DNA from: Nitrospira sp. UBA2083
Lineage (GTDB): Bacteria; Nitrospirota; Nitrospiria; Nitrospirales; Nitrospiraceae
Length of the DNA stretch: 34,475 nt
Direction: 5' to 3'
NCBI GenBank assembly: GCA_002331625.1
Contig: DCZN01000136.1
Location: 2,210-36,684 of the forward strand
Position numbers and translations under genes: made by a program. Positions 1-9,384 of this stretch are shown piece by piece. The notes beneath the pieces are model-generated. The model was not told the DNA's origin, made no database searches, and was given only the letters and a program-made list of their open reading frames with translations. Numbering within the stretch: position 1 is the stretch's first letter; every line of letters begins with the position of its first letter.

Positions 1-1461
1 TTCAACGGCACCGACAGCTTCACCGTGACCATCACCGATGATACGGGCAACAGCACGACACAAGTGATTAGCGTGAGCGTGACGCCGGTCAACGACGCGC
101 CGGTCCTCGTGACCAACACAGGCAGTACTGTCGCAGAGGAAGGAACGGACACGATTACCGCAAGTGAACTGGCTGTGACCGATGTGGACCACAGTGCCGC
201 GCAATTGACCTATTCCATCGGCACGGGGCCGGCACATGGAAGGCTGGAACTGACGACCACACCGGGCCTGTCGGCGACCACCTTCACGCAGGCGGATATT
301 GCTGCCAATCGACTGATCTATGTGCACGATGGGTCCGAAACCACGAGCGACAGTTTTACCTTTACCGTGAGCGATGGGGCCGGCGGTTTATTAGGGGCCA
401 CCACCGTGACCTTGACGATCACGCCGGTCAATGATGCGCCCACCGTTACCAGTAATGGAGGCGGGTCGGCAGCTGCGATCAATGTCGCCGAGAATGTCAG
501 TGCGGTGACGATCGTGACCGGGGCTGATCCGGATCTGCCGAGTCAGGTTCTCACATACAGTCTCAGCGGTGGGGTGGATCAGGCGCTCTTCACGATCGAT
601 GCTTCAACCGGTGCATTGAGTTTTACGGCTCCTCCCGATTTCGAAGCGGCGACCGACGCCAACGGCGATCACGTCTATGTCGTTCAAGTACAAGTACTCG
701 ACAGCCAAGGGGCCAGCACGACGCAGACCATTCAGGTGACGGTCACAGATGTGGCCGAAACGGTTGCGTCACCATCGACTGTTCTGACTGTTCCCCCTGT
801 GCTCCTCCCGACTTCGTCGCTCGACTCTGAGAAACGCGGCCAGCTTGTGGCCACTGAGCGAAACGAATCGCCGGCAAGCCTCAGTACGCCGCCGAGTGAC
901 CAGCCAAGCAAAGCAGCCGAAACAACGGACCACTCGAATGGCGAGGTGCGTCCATCGGCCACGTCCGTCGACCCGCCTGTTTTCATCAAGCAGGAAGACA
1001 CTCGGCGGTATGAGACCGCCAAGCTTGACCCGGTGATGCCTCGGTGGGATGATCCATCGGCTCCTTCGCCCTTCACGATTCTGCCTGTGGAGCCTGAGCA
1101 GCCGATCGGTACCACGCCGCCTGAAGACCAGGCTTCGCTCAGCGATGTCCTGATGGCCAAACTCGATGCGATGACGCAGTCACTCGAAGAGGCCATCGGT
1201 GTGGAGCAGGAACAGGAGATGGTCGTGGCTCGGGTCGCCGCCCTGACCGGTACGACGCTTTCGGTTGGATTCGTGGCCTGGGCTGTCCGAAGCAGCGCGC
1301 TCCTCGCCAGTTGCCTCACCATGCTACCTGTTTGGAGAAACTTTGACCCGCTTCCGGTGGTCAAATTGAGCAAACAGGAACGGCACCGGCGCCGGCAAGC
1401 AGCAGATACGGCCCAACGTCAAGAACAGGACGAATTCGGGGGACTCGAGAAGTTCTTTTAA
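1..1461 (+). CDS. C-terminal part of a large cadherin/Ig-like repeat surface protein with membrane tail (5' truncated)
   Basis: The reading frame is open from base 1 and ends at 1461, so the gene starts upstream of the window; the GTG at base 25 is internal. It holds the end of one repeat (closing TPVNDAP), a full cadherin/CSPG-like repeat at about nt 100-440 (TVAEEGTDTI to TPVNDAP) and a cadherin-like repeat at about nt 440-765 (VAENVSAVTI, FTIDASTGAL). A Pro/Ser/Thr-rich linker follows (nt 765-1140), then a short helical stretch (DVLMAKLDAMTQSLEEAIG), a hydrophobic segment (nt 1240-1335) and a basic tail (KQERHRRRQ). Such repeats usually bind Ca2+ or make contacts in secreted or surface adhesins. 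The tail suggests membrane anchoring rather than free secretion. Two kinases follow directly on the same strand, so a sensory or contact role is possible. The family is clear; the exact function is not. Confidence 0.75.
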   Translation, partial: FNGTDSFTVTITDDTGNSTTQVISVSVTPVNDAPVLVTNTGSTVAEEGTDTITASELAVTDVDHSAAQLTYSIGTGPAHGRLELTTTPGLSATTFTQADIAANRLIYVHDGSETTSDSFTFTVSDGAGGLLGATTVTLTITPVNDAPTVTSNGGGSAAAINVAENVSAVTIVTGADPDLPSQVLTYSLSGGVDQALFTIDASTGALSFTAPPDFEAATDANGDHVYVVQVQVLDSQGASTTQTIQVTVTDVAETVASPSTVLTVPPVLLPTSSLDSEKRGQLVATERNESPASLSTPPSDQPSKAAETTDHSNGEVRPSATSVDPPVFIKQEDTRRYETAKLDPVMPRWDDPSAPSPFTILPVEPEQPIGTTPPEDQASLSDVLMAKLDAMTQSLEEAIGVEQEQEMVVARVAALTGTTLSVGFVAWAVRSSALLASCLTMLPVWRNFDPLPVVKLSKQERHRRRQAADTAQRQEQDEFGGLEKFF

Positions 1462-1513
1462 CTCGTCCCTGCTTCTCAAGCCGGCAACCGAACTCTCCGA
1501 TAAGTAGAGAAGC

Positions 1514-3439
1514 ATGAGTCGGATTTCGCCCACAGTTCTGATCAGCTTATGCCTGGTCTGCGTGACGATCGGCGCGATGCTGACCGGGCAGGCCATCATT
1601 GGCATCACTCCTGATCAACCCAAAGAAGTGTTTGAGGCGCGAAGGACGCTTTGCGAAAATCTGGCGGTCCAGTATTCGATGTTGGCGGCTTCCGGCCAGA
1701 CCTCCACGATTGAGACCGCGATGCGTGCTCTGGTCGAACGCAATGCCGATATTCTTTCGGCGGCGCTGCAGGCAGCGGATGGGCGGCCTCTCGCGGCCGC
1801 AGGCGATCATCTTCGTTATTGGGTGCAGCCGACCGGGCAACGATCGACGCCCACGCACATTCAAGTTCCGATTTATAAGGGCGCCGAGCATTGGGGGACT
1901 CTTCAACTGTCATTTCGTGCGTCGAACGGTGCATCGGGGAAGAAGTTTTATGAAGAAGTGTGGGTGCAATATGTGCTGCTGGTAGCCGCGCTCGGATTTC
2001 TCGGATATTTCACATTTATGAAGCGAACGTTGCGCCATCTCGATCCGTCGGAAATGATTCCACCCCGTGTGAAATCGACCCTCGACAGTCTTACGGATGG
2101 GGTGGCGATGGTTGACCTCTCGGGCTCGATTGTGTTGGCCAACGAAACATTCTGTCGTTTGACCGAACGATCGCTGCCCTCTCTTCTGGGACAATCGTTG
2201 TCCCGGTTACCATGGGTGGACGACCGAGGGATGCCGCTGGCGACAGGGTATCGGTTTCCCTGGCAATTGACGACTGATCATGAGCTTGGACAGCAGGGAG
2301 TTCGGTTTGGATATCGCACAAACGATCAGACACTCCGGACCCTCTCCGTGACGACGACGGCGATTCAGGACCATGATGGGCGCTCGCGTGGCGTGTTGGC
2401 ATCGTTTCATGATGTCACGGCGGTCGATCTCGCGAACTCCAAACTCCGAGAAGCCATCACCCAGTTGGAGCAGTCCCGCACGCAAGTGTTGTCGCAGAAT
2501 GAACAGCTCGAGGAAACCAATGAGGTGCTGCAGTTGGAGATCGAAGAACGCAAACGCATGCAAGTCGAACGAGAGCAGCTCCATAAGCAGTTGCTGGAAA
2601 GTTCGCGTCTGGTCGGCATGGCGGACGTCGCGTCGACGGTTCTCCATAACGTGGGCAACGTGCTGAACAGCGTGAATGTCTCGGTCGATGTGGTCACGAA
2701 TCTTTTGAAGCAGACGCCCATGAACGACGTGGCTTTGATCGCCTCCATGCTGGAGGCGCGTAAACACGATCTCGGAACCTATCTATCGCAAGACAGGGAA
2801 GGAAAACAGATCGTTCCCTACCTGTCCATGCTGGCGCAAGCAGTGACCCAGAATCAGTCCCTCGTTCAAAAAGAGCTCGACGGGCTCGGCCGTAACATCG
2901 AGCATATTCGGCAGGTTGTGGACCGACAAATCGATCTGGCCCGGCCGGGCGGCACGATTTTGGAGCCTGTTTCCTTCCAGGATCTGATGGAACAAGCCCT
3001 CGCCATTCACCGATCGGCGTTTGAAAGCCGAGGGTATGAGGTCGAACAGCGGTACGACGCAATCCCGCAGGGCATGTGCGATCGGCATCAAGTCTTGCAG
3101 ATCCTGGTGAATCTGATCAGTAACGCCAAGAATGCCATGGATGCCTTGCCGGGCAAGCGGCACCGATTGACGTTACAATTCGGACGTGCGGAGGATCACA
3201 GTGGGTTTGTGCGATTTCAGGTCTCTGATACCGGTGTCGGGATTACGCCGGAGCATCTTGGACGCCTGTTCACGCAAGGGTTTACGACTAGGCCGGATGG
3301 TCACGGCATTGGACTGCACAGCGCATCCCTGGCTGCCAACAATCTTGGCGGGTCACTCCAAGGCCGAAGTGAGGGGCAGGGCCGCGGGGCGGTGTTCATC
3401 CTGGACCTCCCGTTCGTTCCGGTTGAGGTGCACGCATGA
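1514..3439 (+). CDS. Membrane sensor histidine kinase with PAS domain and HN-type H-box
   Basis: 641-residue kinase. TM1 lies at about residues 7-28, a periplasmic region at 29-150, TM2 at 152-169, a PAS domain at about 185-300 ([18 protein letters not shown]) and a coiled coil at about 305-360. The phosphoacceptor region reads [14 protein letters not shown] with H378, so the residue after His is Asn instead of the common Glu. The ATPase domain has its N-box near 527-542 ([15 protein letters not shown]), G1 at 572-576 (DTGVG) and G2 near 596-602 (GHGIGLH). All ATP-binding boxes are intact, so the kinase should be active. It lies 52 bp after the adhesin gene, and its stop overlaps the next start by 4 nt (ATGA), so the two kinases are probably translationally coupled. 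The ATG is preceded only by a weak purine stretch (GTAGAGAAGC). The ligand is unknown. Confidence 0.88.
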   Translation: MSRISPTVLISLCLVCVTIGAMLTGQAIIGITPDQPKEVFEARRTLCENLAVQYSMLAASGQTSTIETAMRALVERNADILSAALQAADGRPLAAAGDHLRYWVQPTGQRSTPTHIQVPIYKGAEHWGTLQLSFRASNGASGKKFYEEVWVQYVLLVAALGFLGYFTFMKRTLRHLDPSEMIPPRVKSTLDSLTDGVAMVDLSGSIVLANETFCRLTERSLPSLLGQSLSRLPWVDDRGMPLATGYRFPWQLTTDHELGQQGVRFGYRTNDQTLRTLSVTTTAIQDHDGRSRGVLASFHDVTAVDLANSKLREAITQLEQSRTQVLSQNEQLEETNEVLQLEIEERKRMQVEREQLHKQLLESSRLVGMADVASTVLHNVGNVLNSVNVSVDVVTNLLKQTPMNDVALIASMLEARKHDLGTYLSQDREGKQIVPYLSMLAQAVTQNQSLVQKELDGLGRNIEHIRQVVDRQIDLARPGGTILEPVSFQDLMEQALAIHRSAFESRGYEVEQRYDAIPQGMCDRHQVLQILVNLISNAKNAMDALPGKRHRLTLQFGRAEDHSGFVRFQVSDTGVGITPEHLGRLFTQGFTTRPDGHGIGLHSASLAANNLGGSLQGRSEGQGRGAVFILDLPFVPVEVHA

Positions 3440-5232
3440 CGACCCAAGCGGGAGAGCGGAATCGGCGGATCATCATTATCGATGACAACCGAACGATTCA
3501 TGAGGATTTCCAAAAGATTCTTGTCCCTCAGTCCGCACAGGCGGATTTGCAACAGGCGCGCGCGGCACTGTTCAAGAGTGAAACGGCGATTCAGCCGTCG
3601 GCTGAACCGTTTCAGCTCGATTTTGCCGACCAGGGGCAGCAAGGGTTCGAGAAGGTTGTGTCGGCCCGTACACGACATCAACCGTACGCCGTGGCCATTG
3701 TCGATATGCGAATGCCTCCGGGATGGGATGGTCTGGCCACCATCGAGCATATTCTGAATGCGGATCCTGAAATCCAAATCGTCATCTGCACCGCCTATAC
3801 GGACTATTCATGGGGCCAGATGACGGAGCGCTTGGGCGTGAGTGATCGAGTGCTGATCTTGCGAAAGCCGTTCGATTCGATTGAAGTCCAACAGATCGCC
3901 GGCGCACTGACCAGAAAATGGGAGCTCGGGCGGGCGGTCAGTCTCCATACGGCGGAGTTGCAGCGGCGTAACGAGGAACTCGAACGGAGCATCACGGCCT
4001 TGAAAGAAGCCAAGGCGGCAGCCGACATCGCGAACCATGCCAAGTCGGAGTTTCTCGCTCATATGAGTCATGAAATTCGTACACCGATGAACGGCATGTT
4101 GGGAATGGTGGAGTTGCTGCTCTCCACCGACTTATCGGAGAAACAGCGCCATTTTGCCTGCACGGTTCGGCAGTCAGGAACCTCGCTGCTTCAGGTGATC
4201 AACGATATTCTGGACCTGTCGAAGATCGAGGCCGGCAAACTGGATCTCGAGCCGGTGGAATTCGATCTCCATGACACGGTCCACAATGTGGTCGCGTTGT
4301 TTGCTGTGCCCGCAGAGCAGAAGGGCATTCTGCTCCGTTGTGAGATCGAGGGCGAGCTTCCCAGTCGCGTGCGCGGCGATGTCGGGCGATTTCGGCAGAT
4401 TCTTGTCAACTTGGTCGGCAACGCGCTGAAATTCACCGAACGAGGTACGGTGACCGTGCATCTTGTGCGACAACAACAAGATGGTACCAACAGCACGATG
4501 GTCAAGGCCCTGGTGCGTGATACTGGAATCGGCATTCCACTCGAGGCGCAAACGCGTATCTTCGAATCGTTTACTCAAGCCGACGGGTCCATGACTCGGC
4601 GGTTCGGTGGAACAGGGTTGGGATTGGCGATCGTGAAGCGGTTGGCTGAGATGATGGGTGGGGCAATCGGTGTCGAGAGTGTACCGGGTACCGGTTCCAC
4701 CTTCTGGTTTACCGCGAGGTTGGAAACGGCCTCTGTTTGTAGTGGATCAGCGGCGGCTGGTGCCCCCTCGCCAGTCCGTGCCGATCACATGGGATGGCGG
4801 TCTGGTCCGCCCCCTCAGAAGCCGGATATCCGAATACCGGCGCGTATTCTGATCGCCGATGACGATCCGGTCAATCGTGAAGTGTTGCTCGGCATGCTCG
4901 AGGCCTGCGGCGAATCCGCCGTCTCGGTTGAGACGGGACGGCAAGTGCTGGATGTTGTGGACCAGTCACCCTTCGACCTCGTCTTTATGGATTGTGAAAT
5001 GCCGGAGATGGACGGCCTCACCGCAACCAGGGAGATTCGAATGCGACGGGTCACCCGGTCCGATGGCAAAAGCATTCCGATTGTCGCACTGACGGCTCAT
5101 GCCCTCGATACACATCGCGCCTCCTGTGCCGCTGCCGGGATGGATGACTACATTTCTAAACCTGTCACCCTGGATCAGATCTCCCACGCCCTCACGCGGT
5201 GGTTGCCGACTGTGTCCTCCCGTGCTGCCTAG
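3436..5232 (+). CDS. Hybrid histidine kinase: receiver - HisKA - HATPase - receiver
   Basis: 598-residue cytoplasmic hybrid kinase without membrane segments. The N-terminal receiver has D16/D17, phosphoacceptor D90 ([14 protein letters not shown]), T119 and K144. It carries a roughly 30-residue insertion between the first helix and the D90 strand. A helical linker leads to the HisKA box ([16 protein letters not shown]212), then HATPase with N-box ([12 protein letters not shown]) and G boxes ([18 protein letters not shown]). The C-terminal receiver has D475-D477 and D519 ([12 protein letters not shown]). It begins inside the stop of the membrane kinase (4-nt overlap). The N-terminal receiver may accept phosphate from that kinase and steer this one, giving a phosphorelay; this is inference. 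No output domain is present, so a further partner outside the visible cluster is expected. Confidence 0.9.
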   Translation: MTTQAGERNRRIIIIDDNRTIHEDFQKILVPQSAQADLQQARAALFKSETAIQPSAEPFQLDFADQGQQGFEKVVSARTRHQPYAVAIVDMRMPPGWDGLATIEHILNADPEIQIVICTAYTDYSWGQMTERLGVSDRVLILRKPFDSIEVQQIAGALTRKWELGRAVSLHTAELQRRNEELERSITALKEAKAAADIANHAKSEFLAHMSHEIRTPMNGMLGMVELLLSTDLSEKQRHFACTVRQSGTSLLQVINDILDLSKIEAGKLDLEPVEFDLHDTVHNVVALFAVPAEQKGILLRCEIEGELPSRVRGDVGRFRQILVNLVGNALKFTERGTVTVHLVRQQQDGTNSTMVKALVRDTGIGIPLEAQTRIFESFTQADGSMTRRFGGTGLGLAIVKRLAEMMGGAIGVESVPGTGSTFWFTARLETASVCSGSAAAGAPSPVRADHMGWRSGPPPQKPDIRIPARILIADDDPVNREVLLGMLEACGESAVSVETGRQVLDVVDQSPFDLVFMDCEMPEMDGLTATREIRMRRVTRSDGKSIPIVALTAHALDTHRASCAAAGMDDYISKPVTLDQISHALTRWLPTVSSRAA

Positions 5233-5339
5233 AGAACGTCCTGCGAGTCATCACGAGTCAAGGTGTGCCCAAAATATTTGCCTCTCTAGGTCCTTCCTCC
5301 CTATTCCCCTTTTCTACAGACACCAGGTAAGCTGATGGA

Positions 5340-7652
5340 ATGGTGAGTGAGAATCCATCTCGGCTCCTCCGGTCCATCCGGCGCGTGGCCATTCTGTGTG
5401 TTGGTGTGCTGGGTGTTGTCCTTGTTCTCTTGGGAGGATATGGGGCGTTTCTTTCAGGCAGTCTGGCATTGCCCAAGAGTGATGAGCATCCGCCGCTCTT
5501 GATCTATGGAGCGCCGTTTTTTTTGACGCCGGGACTGCATCCACTGGATTCAGGCCTGTTCGATCGCTTGCAACGGTTGGAGTATCGGCGAGTCAACGGC
5601 ACGCCACGAGTCGCCGGTGAATATGTCGCCACGAACGATGCTATCGAGATCTTTCTCCATGCCCAGGAAGAACATCGGCTTTCGGCCAGATCAGTCAGAC
5701 TGATGCTGACGGATGGGGTCGTTACGGAGGTGGTGTCGGTACCTGGGGGGCAACCGCTTTCACTCGTCTCCCTTGAGCCGGTTTTGATCAGCGGCATGCG
5801 TGGCGGGACCAGACAGGTTCGGGAGTGGATTCCCGTAGACCGGATTCCTCCCACCCTGATTCAGGCGCTCCTGGCCATCGAAGATCGCCGATTTTTTTCT
5901 CATATCGGGGTTGACCCCATTGCCATCGGACGCGCGCTCTGGACGAATCTCACTCGCGGTGCCGTCGTGCAGGGAGGGAGCACACTGACTCAGCAGCTTG
6001 CGAAGAATCTCTATTATTCCCCTCAACGTACGATGGGGCGAAAGATCCGGGAGGTCGTGGCGGCGGTCGCGTTGGAGTTCAAATACCGCAAGAAAGAAAT
6101 TTTAGAGAGTTATCTGAATGAAATTTATCTGGGTCAGGCGGGGCCTGTCTCGATCTATGGTGTGGGTGAAGCGGCCCATCGGTACTTCGGCAAGACGGTC
6201 GACACCTTGTCGATTGAAGAAACCGCGTTGATCGTGGGTTTGATTAAAGGGCCGAATGTCTATTCGCCGGTTAAGAATATCGAAAATGCCACCAAACGGC
6301 GGAACGTCGTGCTTCGTCGCCTACGCGACGAAGGGATGTTGACCGAGGATGCCTTGATGCGCTCGCTGAAGCGACCCATCAAGGTCGTGCTTGCCCAAGA
6401 TGTGCTCACCGATGCTCCCTATTTCGTCGATCATCTTCTCAGAGAAATCGAAGGAGGCGTGGGGGAGGATATTCCGGAAGGCGCGCGGATCTATTCTACG
6501 CTCGATGCCAGAGCTCAACAGATTACCGCGCAGGTTTTGCAGCATGGACTGGCGAAGCTTGAAAAGACCTACCCGGCTCTGGCTGCGGCTGAACCGCCGC
6601 TGCAGGGCGCGGCCGTCGTGTTGGATGTGCGGCATGGTCATGTCTTGGCGATGGTCGGCGGACGTGACTATCGTACGAGCCAATTCAATCGTGCCGTGCA
6701 GGCCAGGCGATCTGCAGGATCACTCTTTAAACCATTTGTGTATCTGGCCGGGTTTGAAGCGGCTCGTGACCAAGGTGAGACCGGCTTCACGCCTGCCACG
6801 CTCGTGGTGGATGAGCCGGTCACCTTGGATTCCGGAACAGGGTCCTGGTCACCCCAAAACTACGACCGGCAGTATCGAGGGTCGGTATCGGTTCGAACGG
6901 CGCTTGAGGAGTCGTTGAACGTTCCCGCCGTTCGAACAGCTCACAAGACGGGCATGACGGCCTTGACCAGTCTACTCCAAGCATTCGGTATTGCGACCCC
7001 ATTGGCGAACAATCTGTCTCTGGCCTTAGGAAGTTCCTCCGTTTCGCTGCTCCAGATCACGGCGGCCTATGGAGGCCTGGCGAATGGAGGCGTCGTGGTT
7101 CGTCCGGTTGCTCTCTCCAACCTTGTGCGAGATGGTGGAGAGACAATCTGGAGTCCACCCCTCGATCGGCGCCAGGCGGCGACTCCACAAGGGGTGTTTT
7201 TGGTGACCTCCTTATTGAAGGGTGTGGTAGACCATGGCACGGCTGCCAAGGCGAGAGTCTTTGGCGTCCAGGGTCCGGTAGCCGGCAAGACCGGGACGAC
7301 GGACGGGTACCGAGATGCCTGGTTCGTCGGATATACGCCGGACATCGCGATCGGTGTCTGGGTCGGGTTTGACGACGAACGGCCGATCAAGCTGACGGGT
7401 GCGCAGGCCGCTCTTCCGATTTGGAGTGAATTGGTGGTTCGGCTGATCCCACGGAATCACGCCGACTTCGACATGCCGGTCGGGATCGTTCAACGGCGGA
7501 TCGACCCAAGAACCGGTCAACTTGCCACCGCACAATGCCCGGAGCAGCGGTCGGAATTCTTCATCGTGGGGACGGAACCCACCATCTACTGCGAAGTGCA
7601 CGGGGGTGGCTTGATGGAACAGCTGAAACAGACGTTCGGCGTGTCGCCATGA
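5340..7652 (+). CDS. mrcB: Bifunctional penicillin-binding protein 1B-type (glycosyltransferase/transpeptidase)
   Basis: 770-residue class A PBP that polymerises lipid II and cross-links peptidoglycan in the periplasm. There is a short cytoplasmic N-terminus and one TM at residues 16-38. A UB2H-like domain (about 55-155) is typical of PBP1b. The GT51 domain shows its catalytic Glu in AIEDRRFFSH (E181) and the motifs GGSTLTQQLAKN and LESYLNEIYLG. The transpeptidase has SLFK (S461), SLN (525-527) and KTGT (650-653), so all catalytic motifs are intact. The ATG at 5340 is followed at once by an in-frame GTG; the only candidate ribosome site is AGG about 12 nt upstream, so the exact start is uncertain. 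Downstream lies a structured repeat and then a bactofilin, which fits a cell-shape neighbourhood. pbpC is excluded because the UB2H region and PBP1b order are present. Confidence 0.9.
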   Translation: MVSENPSRLLRSIRRVAILCVGVLGVVLVLLGGYGAFLSGSLALPKSDEHPPLLIYGAPFFLTPGLHPLDSGLFDRLQRLEYRRVNGTPRVAGEYVATNDAIEIFLHAQEEHRLSARSVRLMLTDGVVTEVVSVPGGQPLSLVSLEPVLISGMRGGTRQVREWIPVDRIPPTLIQALLAIEDRRFFSHIGVDPIAIGRALWTNLTRGAVVQGGSTLTQQLAKNLYYSPQRTMGRKIREVVAAVALEFKYRKKEILESYLNEIYLGQAGPVSIYGVGEAAHRYFGKTVDTLSIEETALIVGLIKGPNVYSPVKNIENATKRRNVVLRRLRDEGMLTEDALMRSLKRPIKVVLAQDVLTDAPYFVDHLLREIEGGVGEDIPEGARIYSTLDARAQQITAQVLQHGLAKLEKTYPALAAAEPPLQGAAVVLDVRHGHVLAMVGGRDYRTSQFNRAVQARRSAGSLFKPFVYLAGFEAARDQGETGFTPATLVVDEPVTLDSGTGSWSPQNYDRQYRGSVSVRTALEESLNVPAVRTAHKTGMTALTSLLQAFGIATPLANNLSLALGSSSVSLLQITAAYGGLANGGVVVRPVALSNLVRDGGETIWSPPLDRRQAATPQGVFLVTSLLKGVVDHGTAAKARVFGVQGPVAGKTGTTDGYRDAWFVGYTPDIAIGVWVGFDDERPIKLTGAQAALPIWSELVVRLIPRNHADFDMPVGIVQRRIDPRTGQLATAQCPEQRSEFFIVGTEPTIYCEVHGGGLMEQLKQTFGVSP

Positions 7653-7720
7653 CCCGAAAATTGTTGGAGAGCCATGTTGACGTCGCAACGCGAGATCAGG
7701 GGCCAAATCAGAGCAGCTTG

Positions 7721-7889
7721 CAGGACGTTCAAAAAGGCCTCAGTCTTCACTCGCCAGACCTCGGCGAGCCAAGATGCGCCCTTCACCCGACGAGGTTGCA
7801 GTGAGTGAAGGGGCGAACAGTACTGTGCGTCGTACATTGGGCCTCTGAGCGATGCGAAAACGCAGGTGGAGGACTTTTTCAACATTCTG
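7721..7889. repeat. Imperfect-palindrome intergenic repeat, copy 1
   Basis: The 325 bp between the PBP gene and the bactofilin (7653-7977) contain no convincing gene. Most of that space is a foldback element. Its left end CAGGACGTTCAAAAAGGCC pairs imperfectly with its right end GGACTTTTTCAACATTCTG (15 of 19 positions). Inside, GCGCCCTTCAC near 7776 pairs with GTGAAGGGGCG near 7806. The right half (GAGCGATGCGA, AACGC, GGACTTTTTCAACATTCTG) matches copy 2 at 20037-20161. The sequence could form a long hairpin in either strand. It may be a non-autonomous mobile element, a REP-like processing or termination signal, or both. Confidence 0.6.
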
Positions 7890-7977
7890 ACGGATTGCGG
7901 GATTCCACAAACCGCTAGGTCTATCCCCGGTCCTACGGTAACCTTGGGGAAAGCTGGTCCTGTACGGAGGAGTCCCC

Positions 7978-8421
7978 ATGAAAAAGACCGGGTATGTCGA
8001 TGACGGCAATATTACGTTGTTGGCCAAGGGTGTTGAGCTGAAGGGTGAAATCAGAGTCGAGGGCACGGTGCGCATCGATGGGCGACTGGAAGGGGACGTC
8101 CATACGAAGGGAGAAGTGATTGTTGGAGAGGATGGTGTCGTGAAGGGTTCCATCCACGCCGACTCGCTCATCAGCAGCGGACGGATCAAAGCCACGATTA
8201 CGGCAACCGGCAAGGTGCAGCTTCTCAAAACGGCTATTTTGATCGGCGAAGTGCATTCCCCGATGATGCTGATGGAAGAAGGCGCCAAGTTTCAGGGCGT
8301 GAGCGATATGGGGGTCACCGGTTGGCCTGAAGAAGCGCCTCGTCTCCCCAATAACGTCCGCGACATGAATGCGCATCGCAACAAACCGGTCGCGTTAATC
8401 GGCCGAGAAGCCGATCTGTAA
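7978..8421 (+). CDS. Bactofilin family cytoskeletal protein
   Basis: 147-residue bactofilin. These proteins polymerise without nucleotide into right-handed beta-helix filaments that scaffold cell-wall enzymes or polar structures. The central region shows the regular six-residue beta-helix rungs: VELKGEIRVEGTVRIDGRLE, then GDVHTKGEVIVGEDGVVKGS, then ADSLISSGRIKATITATGKV. Flanking tails are short and disordered, with MKKTGYVDDGNITLLAKG before the helix, a usual bactofilin arrangement. Length is normal. The ATG at 7978 has a strong ribosome site (GGAGGA in ACGGAGGAGTCCCC). Its position after a peptidoglycan synthase supports a role in organising wall synthesis, though a 325-bp repeat-bearing gap separates the two and they need not be cotranscribed. 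Confidence 0.9.
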   Translation: MKKTGYVDDGNITLLAKGVELKGEIRVEGTVRIDGRLEGDVHTKGEVIVGEDGVVKGSIHADSLISSGRIKATITATGKVQLLKTAILIGEVHSPMMLMEEGAKFQGVSDMGVTGWPEEAPRLPNNVRDMNAHRNKPVALIGREADL

Positions 8422-8513
8422 GCTCTCCTGTGTCTAGCTGCCAGTGAAGTCCTCCCATCGAGTGATCTTGTTCTTTTCAGATAAAATTAGAACGAGAATG
8501 AAAACGGGATAGG

Positions 8514-8529
8514 CCTCTCAACGGAGAGG
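8514..8529. other. Short hairpin in leader of the 8572 gene
   Basis: CCTCTC at 8514-8519 and GAGAGG at 8524-8529 form a perfect 6-bp stem with loop AACG, 42 bp upstream of the ATG at 8572. No T-run follows, so it is not an intrinsic terminator. It may be a leader structure or chance. Confidence 0.3.
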
Positions 8530-8571
8530 GCTTCTGAGGGTAGCCGTGCGCGAAGGGAGGATTCGTCCCCG

Positions 8572-8964
8572 ATGAGAAAGACTTTCGTGCTTTGTGTGAG
8601 CGTGATTTTCATGGGATTAGGGGCTGGTGCTCTTATCAGCTATGCAAGCCGGGAATATTCCGATCTCGTGAGGAAATGTAAAGGGGTAAAATTGGGAGAT
8701 TCTGAAAAACACATTCTGAAGGAACTTGGTCATCCTAGCCAAATATATGTGGTGGAGCTAAACGGGCAGCAGCTTCGCGTTTTGACATATCCAGCTCCAT
8801 CGATAGCGGCGACTGCTCCCCACATTTACATTGACCAGAAGTCCGGAGTCGTGACCAGAGTGGTGTGTGAGGATCAGTACGATCTCATGGAGAAAGGTAG
8901 ATCGGAGCACGGAAATGGGATGGGCAGAATTTCAATGATCGCCATAGCTAAAATAAATCAGTGA
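8572..8964 (+). CDS. Small secreted/anchored protein, possibly BamE/SmpA-like
   Basis: 130 residues. Residues 1-25 (MRKTFVLCVSVIFMGLGAGA) form a signal peptide or membrane anchor. The rest has a pattern reminiscent of BamE/SmpA-like folds: a GVKLGDSEKHILKELGHPSQ stretch, similar in shape to the 'G x s.eev...lG.P' signature, followed by beta strands (YVVELNGQQLRVLTYPAP, PHIYIDQKSGVVTRVVC). There is no lipobox cysteine right after the signal. The ATG is preceded by GGGAGGATTCGTCCCCG, with GGGAGG about 11 nt upstream. Codon use looks more AT-rich than the neighbours, which may mean recent acquisition or low expression. Family assignment is weak; it could be any small periplasmic protein. Confidence 0.6.
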   Translation: MRKTFVLCVSVIFMGLGAGALISYASREYSDLVRKCKGVKLGDSEKHILKELGHPSQIYVVELNGQQLRVLTYPAPSIAATAPHIYIDQKSGVVTRVVCEDQYDLMEKGRSEHGNGMGRISMIAIAKINQ

Positions 8965-9051
8965 GTACCAACAGAAAAGTAGACTGTCACATTTTCTTTC
9001 CCGCTGTGGGCATGTCATGCGGAATGTTCTTTCGATCATGCGCAGCCGCCA

Positions 9052-9384
9052 CTACTCAATCACGAGAAAGGCGCCTTCTTCGTTCATGGCGAACTCGATG
9101 ATAGAATTTCTGCGAGTTCGTAATAGCTGCTCGATTGCTGATGTTGAGCAATTGCCTCGTCGAATCCAAACGACTTTGGGTGGATGACCAAAGAGGAAGC
9201 TCCGTTGGTGGAAATCCGAGTCCTTGGTGACGATTGTGAAGCCATGTTGTGCGGCGTAGCCCCAGACAGCTTCGTCAGAAGCTGTACCCAAGCCCACATC
9301 GCGCACATGCTGCGACGCTGGATACTCATGCTGTAACATCTCAATCAGTCGATGGGACAGGTTTTGATCAAAGAGCAGTTTCAC
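9052..9384 (-). CDS. DUF5615 PIN-like toxin component
   Basis: 110 residues matching the DUF5615/Mut7-C-like PIN group, small acidic nucleases that often act as toxins. The opening MKLLFDQNLSHRLIEML carries the first conserved Asp (D6) with the following NLS. VRDVGLGTASDEAVW, VTKDSDFHQRS and VVWIRRGNCST carry the remaining typical motifs, including the Asp pair of the active site. The start is GTG at 9384, which shares one base with the TAG stop of the DUF433 gene (TAGTG), so it is translationally coupled. It lies downstream of its antitoxin partner. RNase activity is inferred from the fold family only. Confidence 0.82.
   Translation of the reverse strand: MKLLFDQNLSHRLIEMLQHEYPASQHVRDVGLGTASDEAVWGYAAQHGFTIVTKDSDFHQRSFLFGHPPKVVWIRRGNCSTSAIEQLLRTRRNSIIEFAMNEEGAFLVIE

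Noticed and set aside
732..1373. 213-residue minus-strand open frame inside the cadherin-like gene
   Set aside because: Low-complexity Ser/Thr/Arg antisense shadow of the real gene.
7649..7804. Short open frame starting in an ATGA overlap with the PBP stop (MTRKLLESHVDV...)
   Set aside because: It runs into the palindromic repeat and has no family pattern; its open frame is explained by the repeat's composition.
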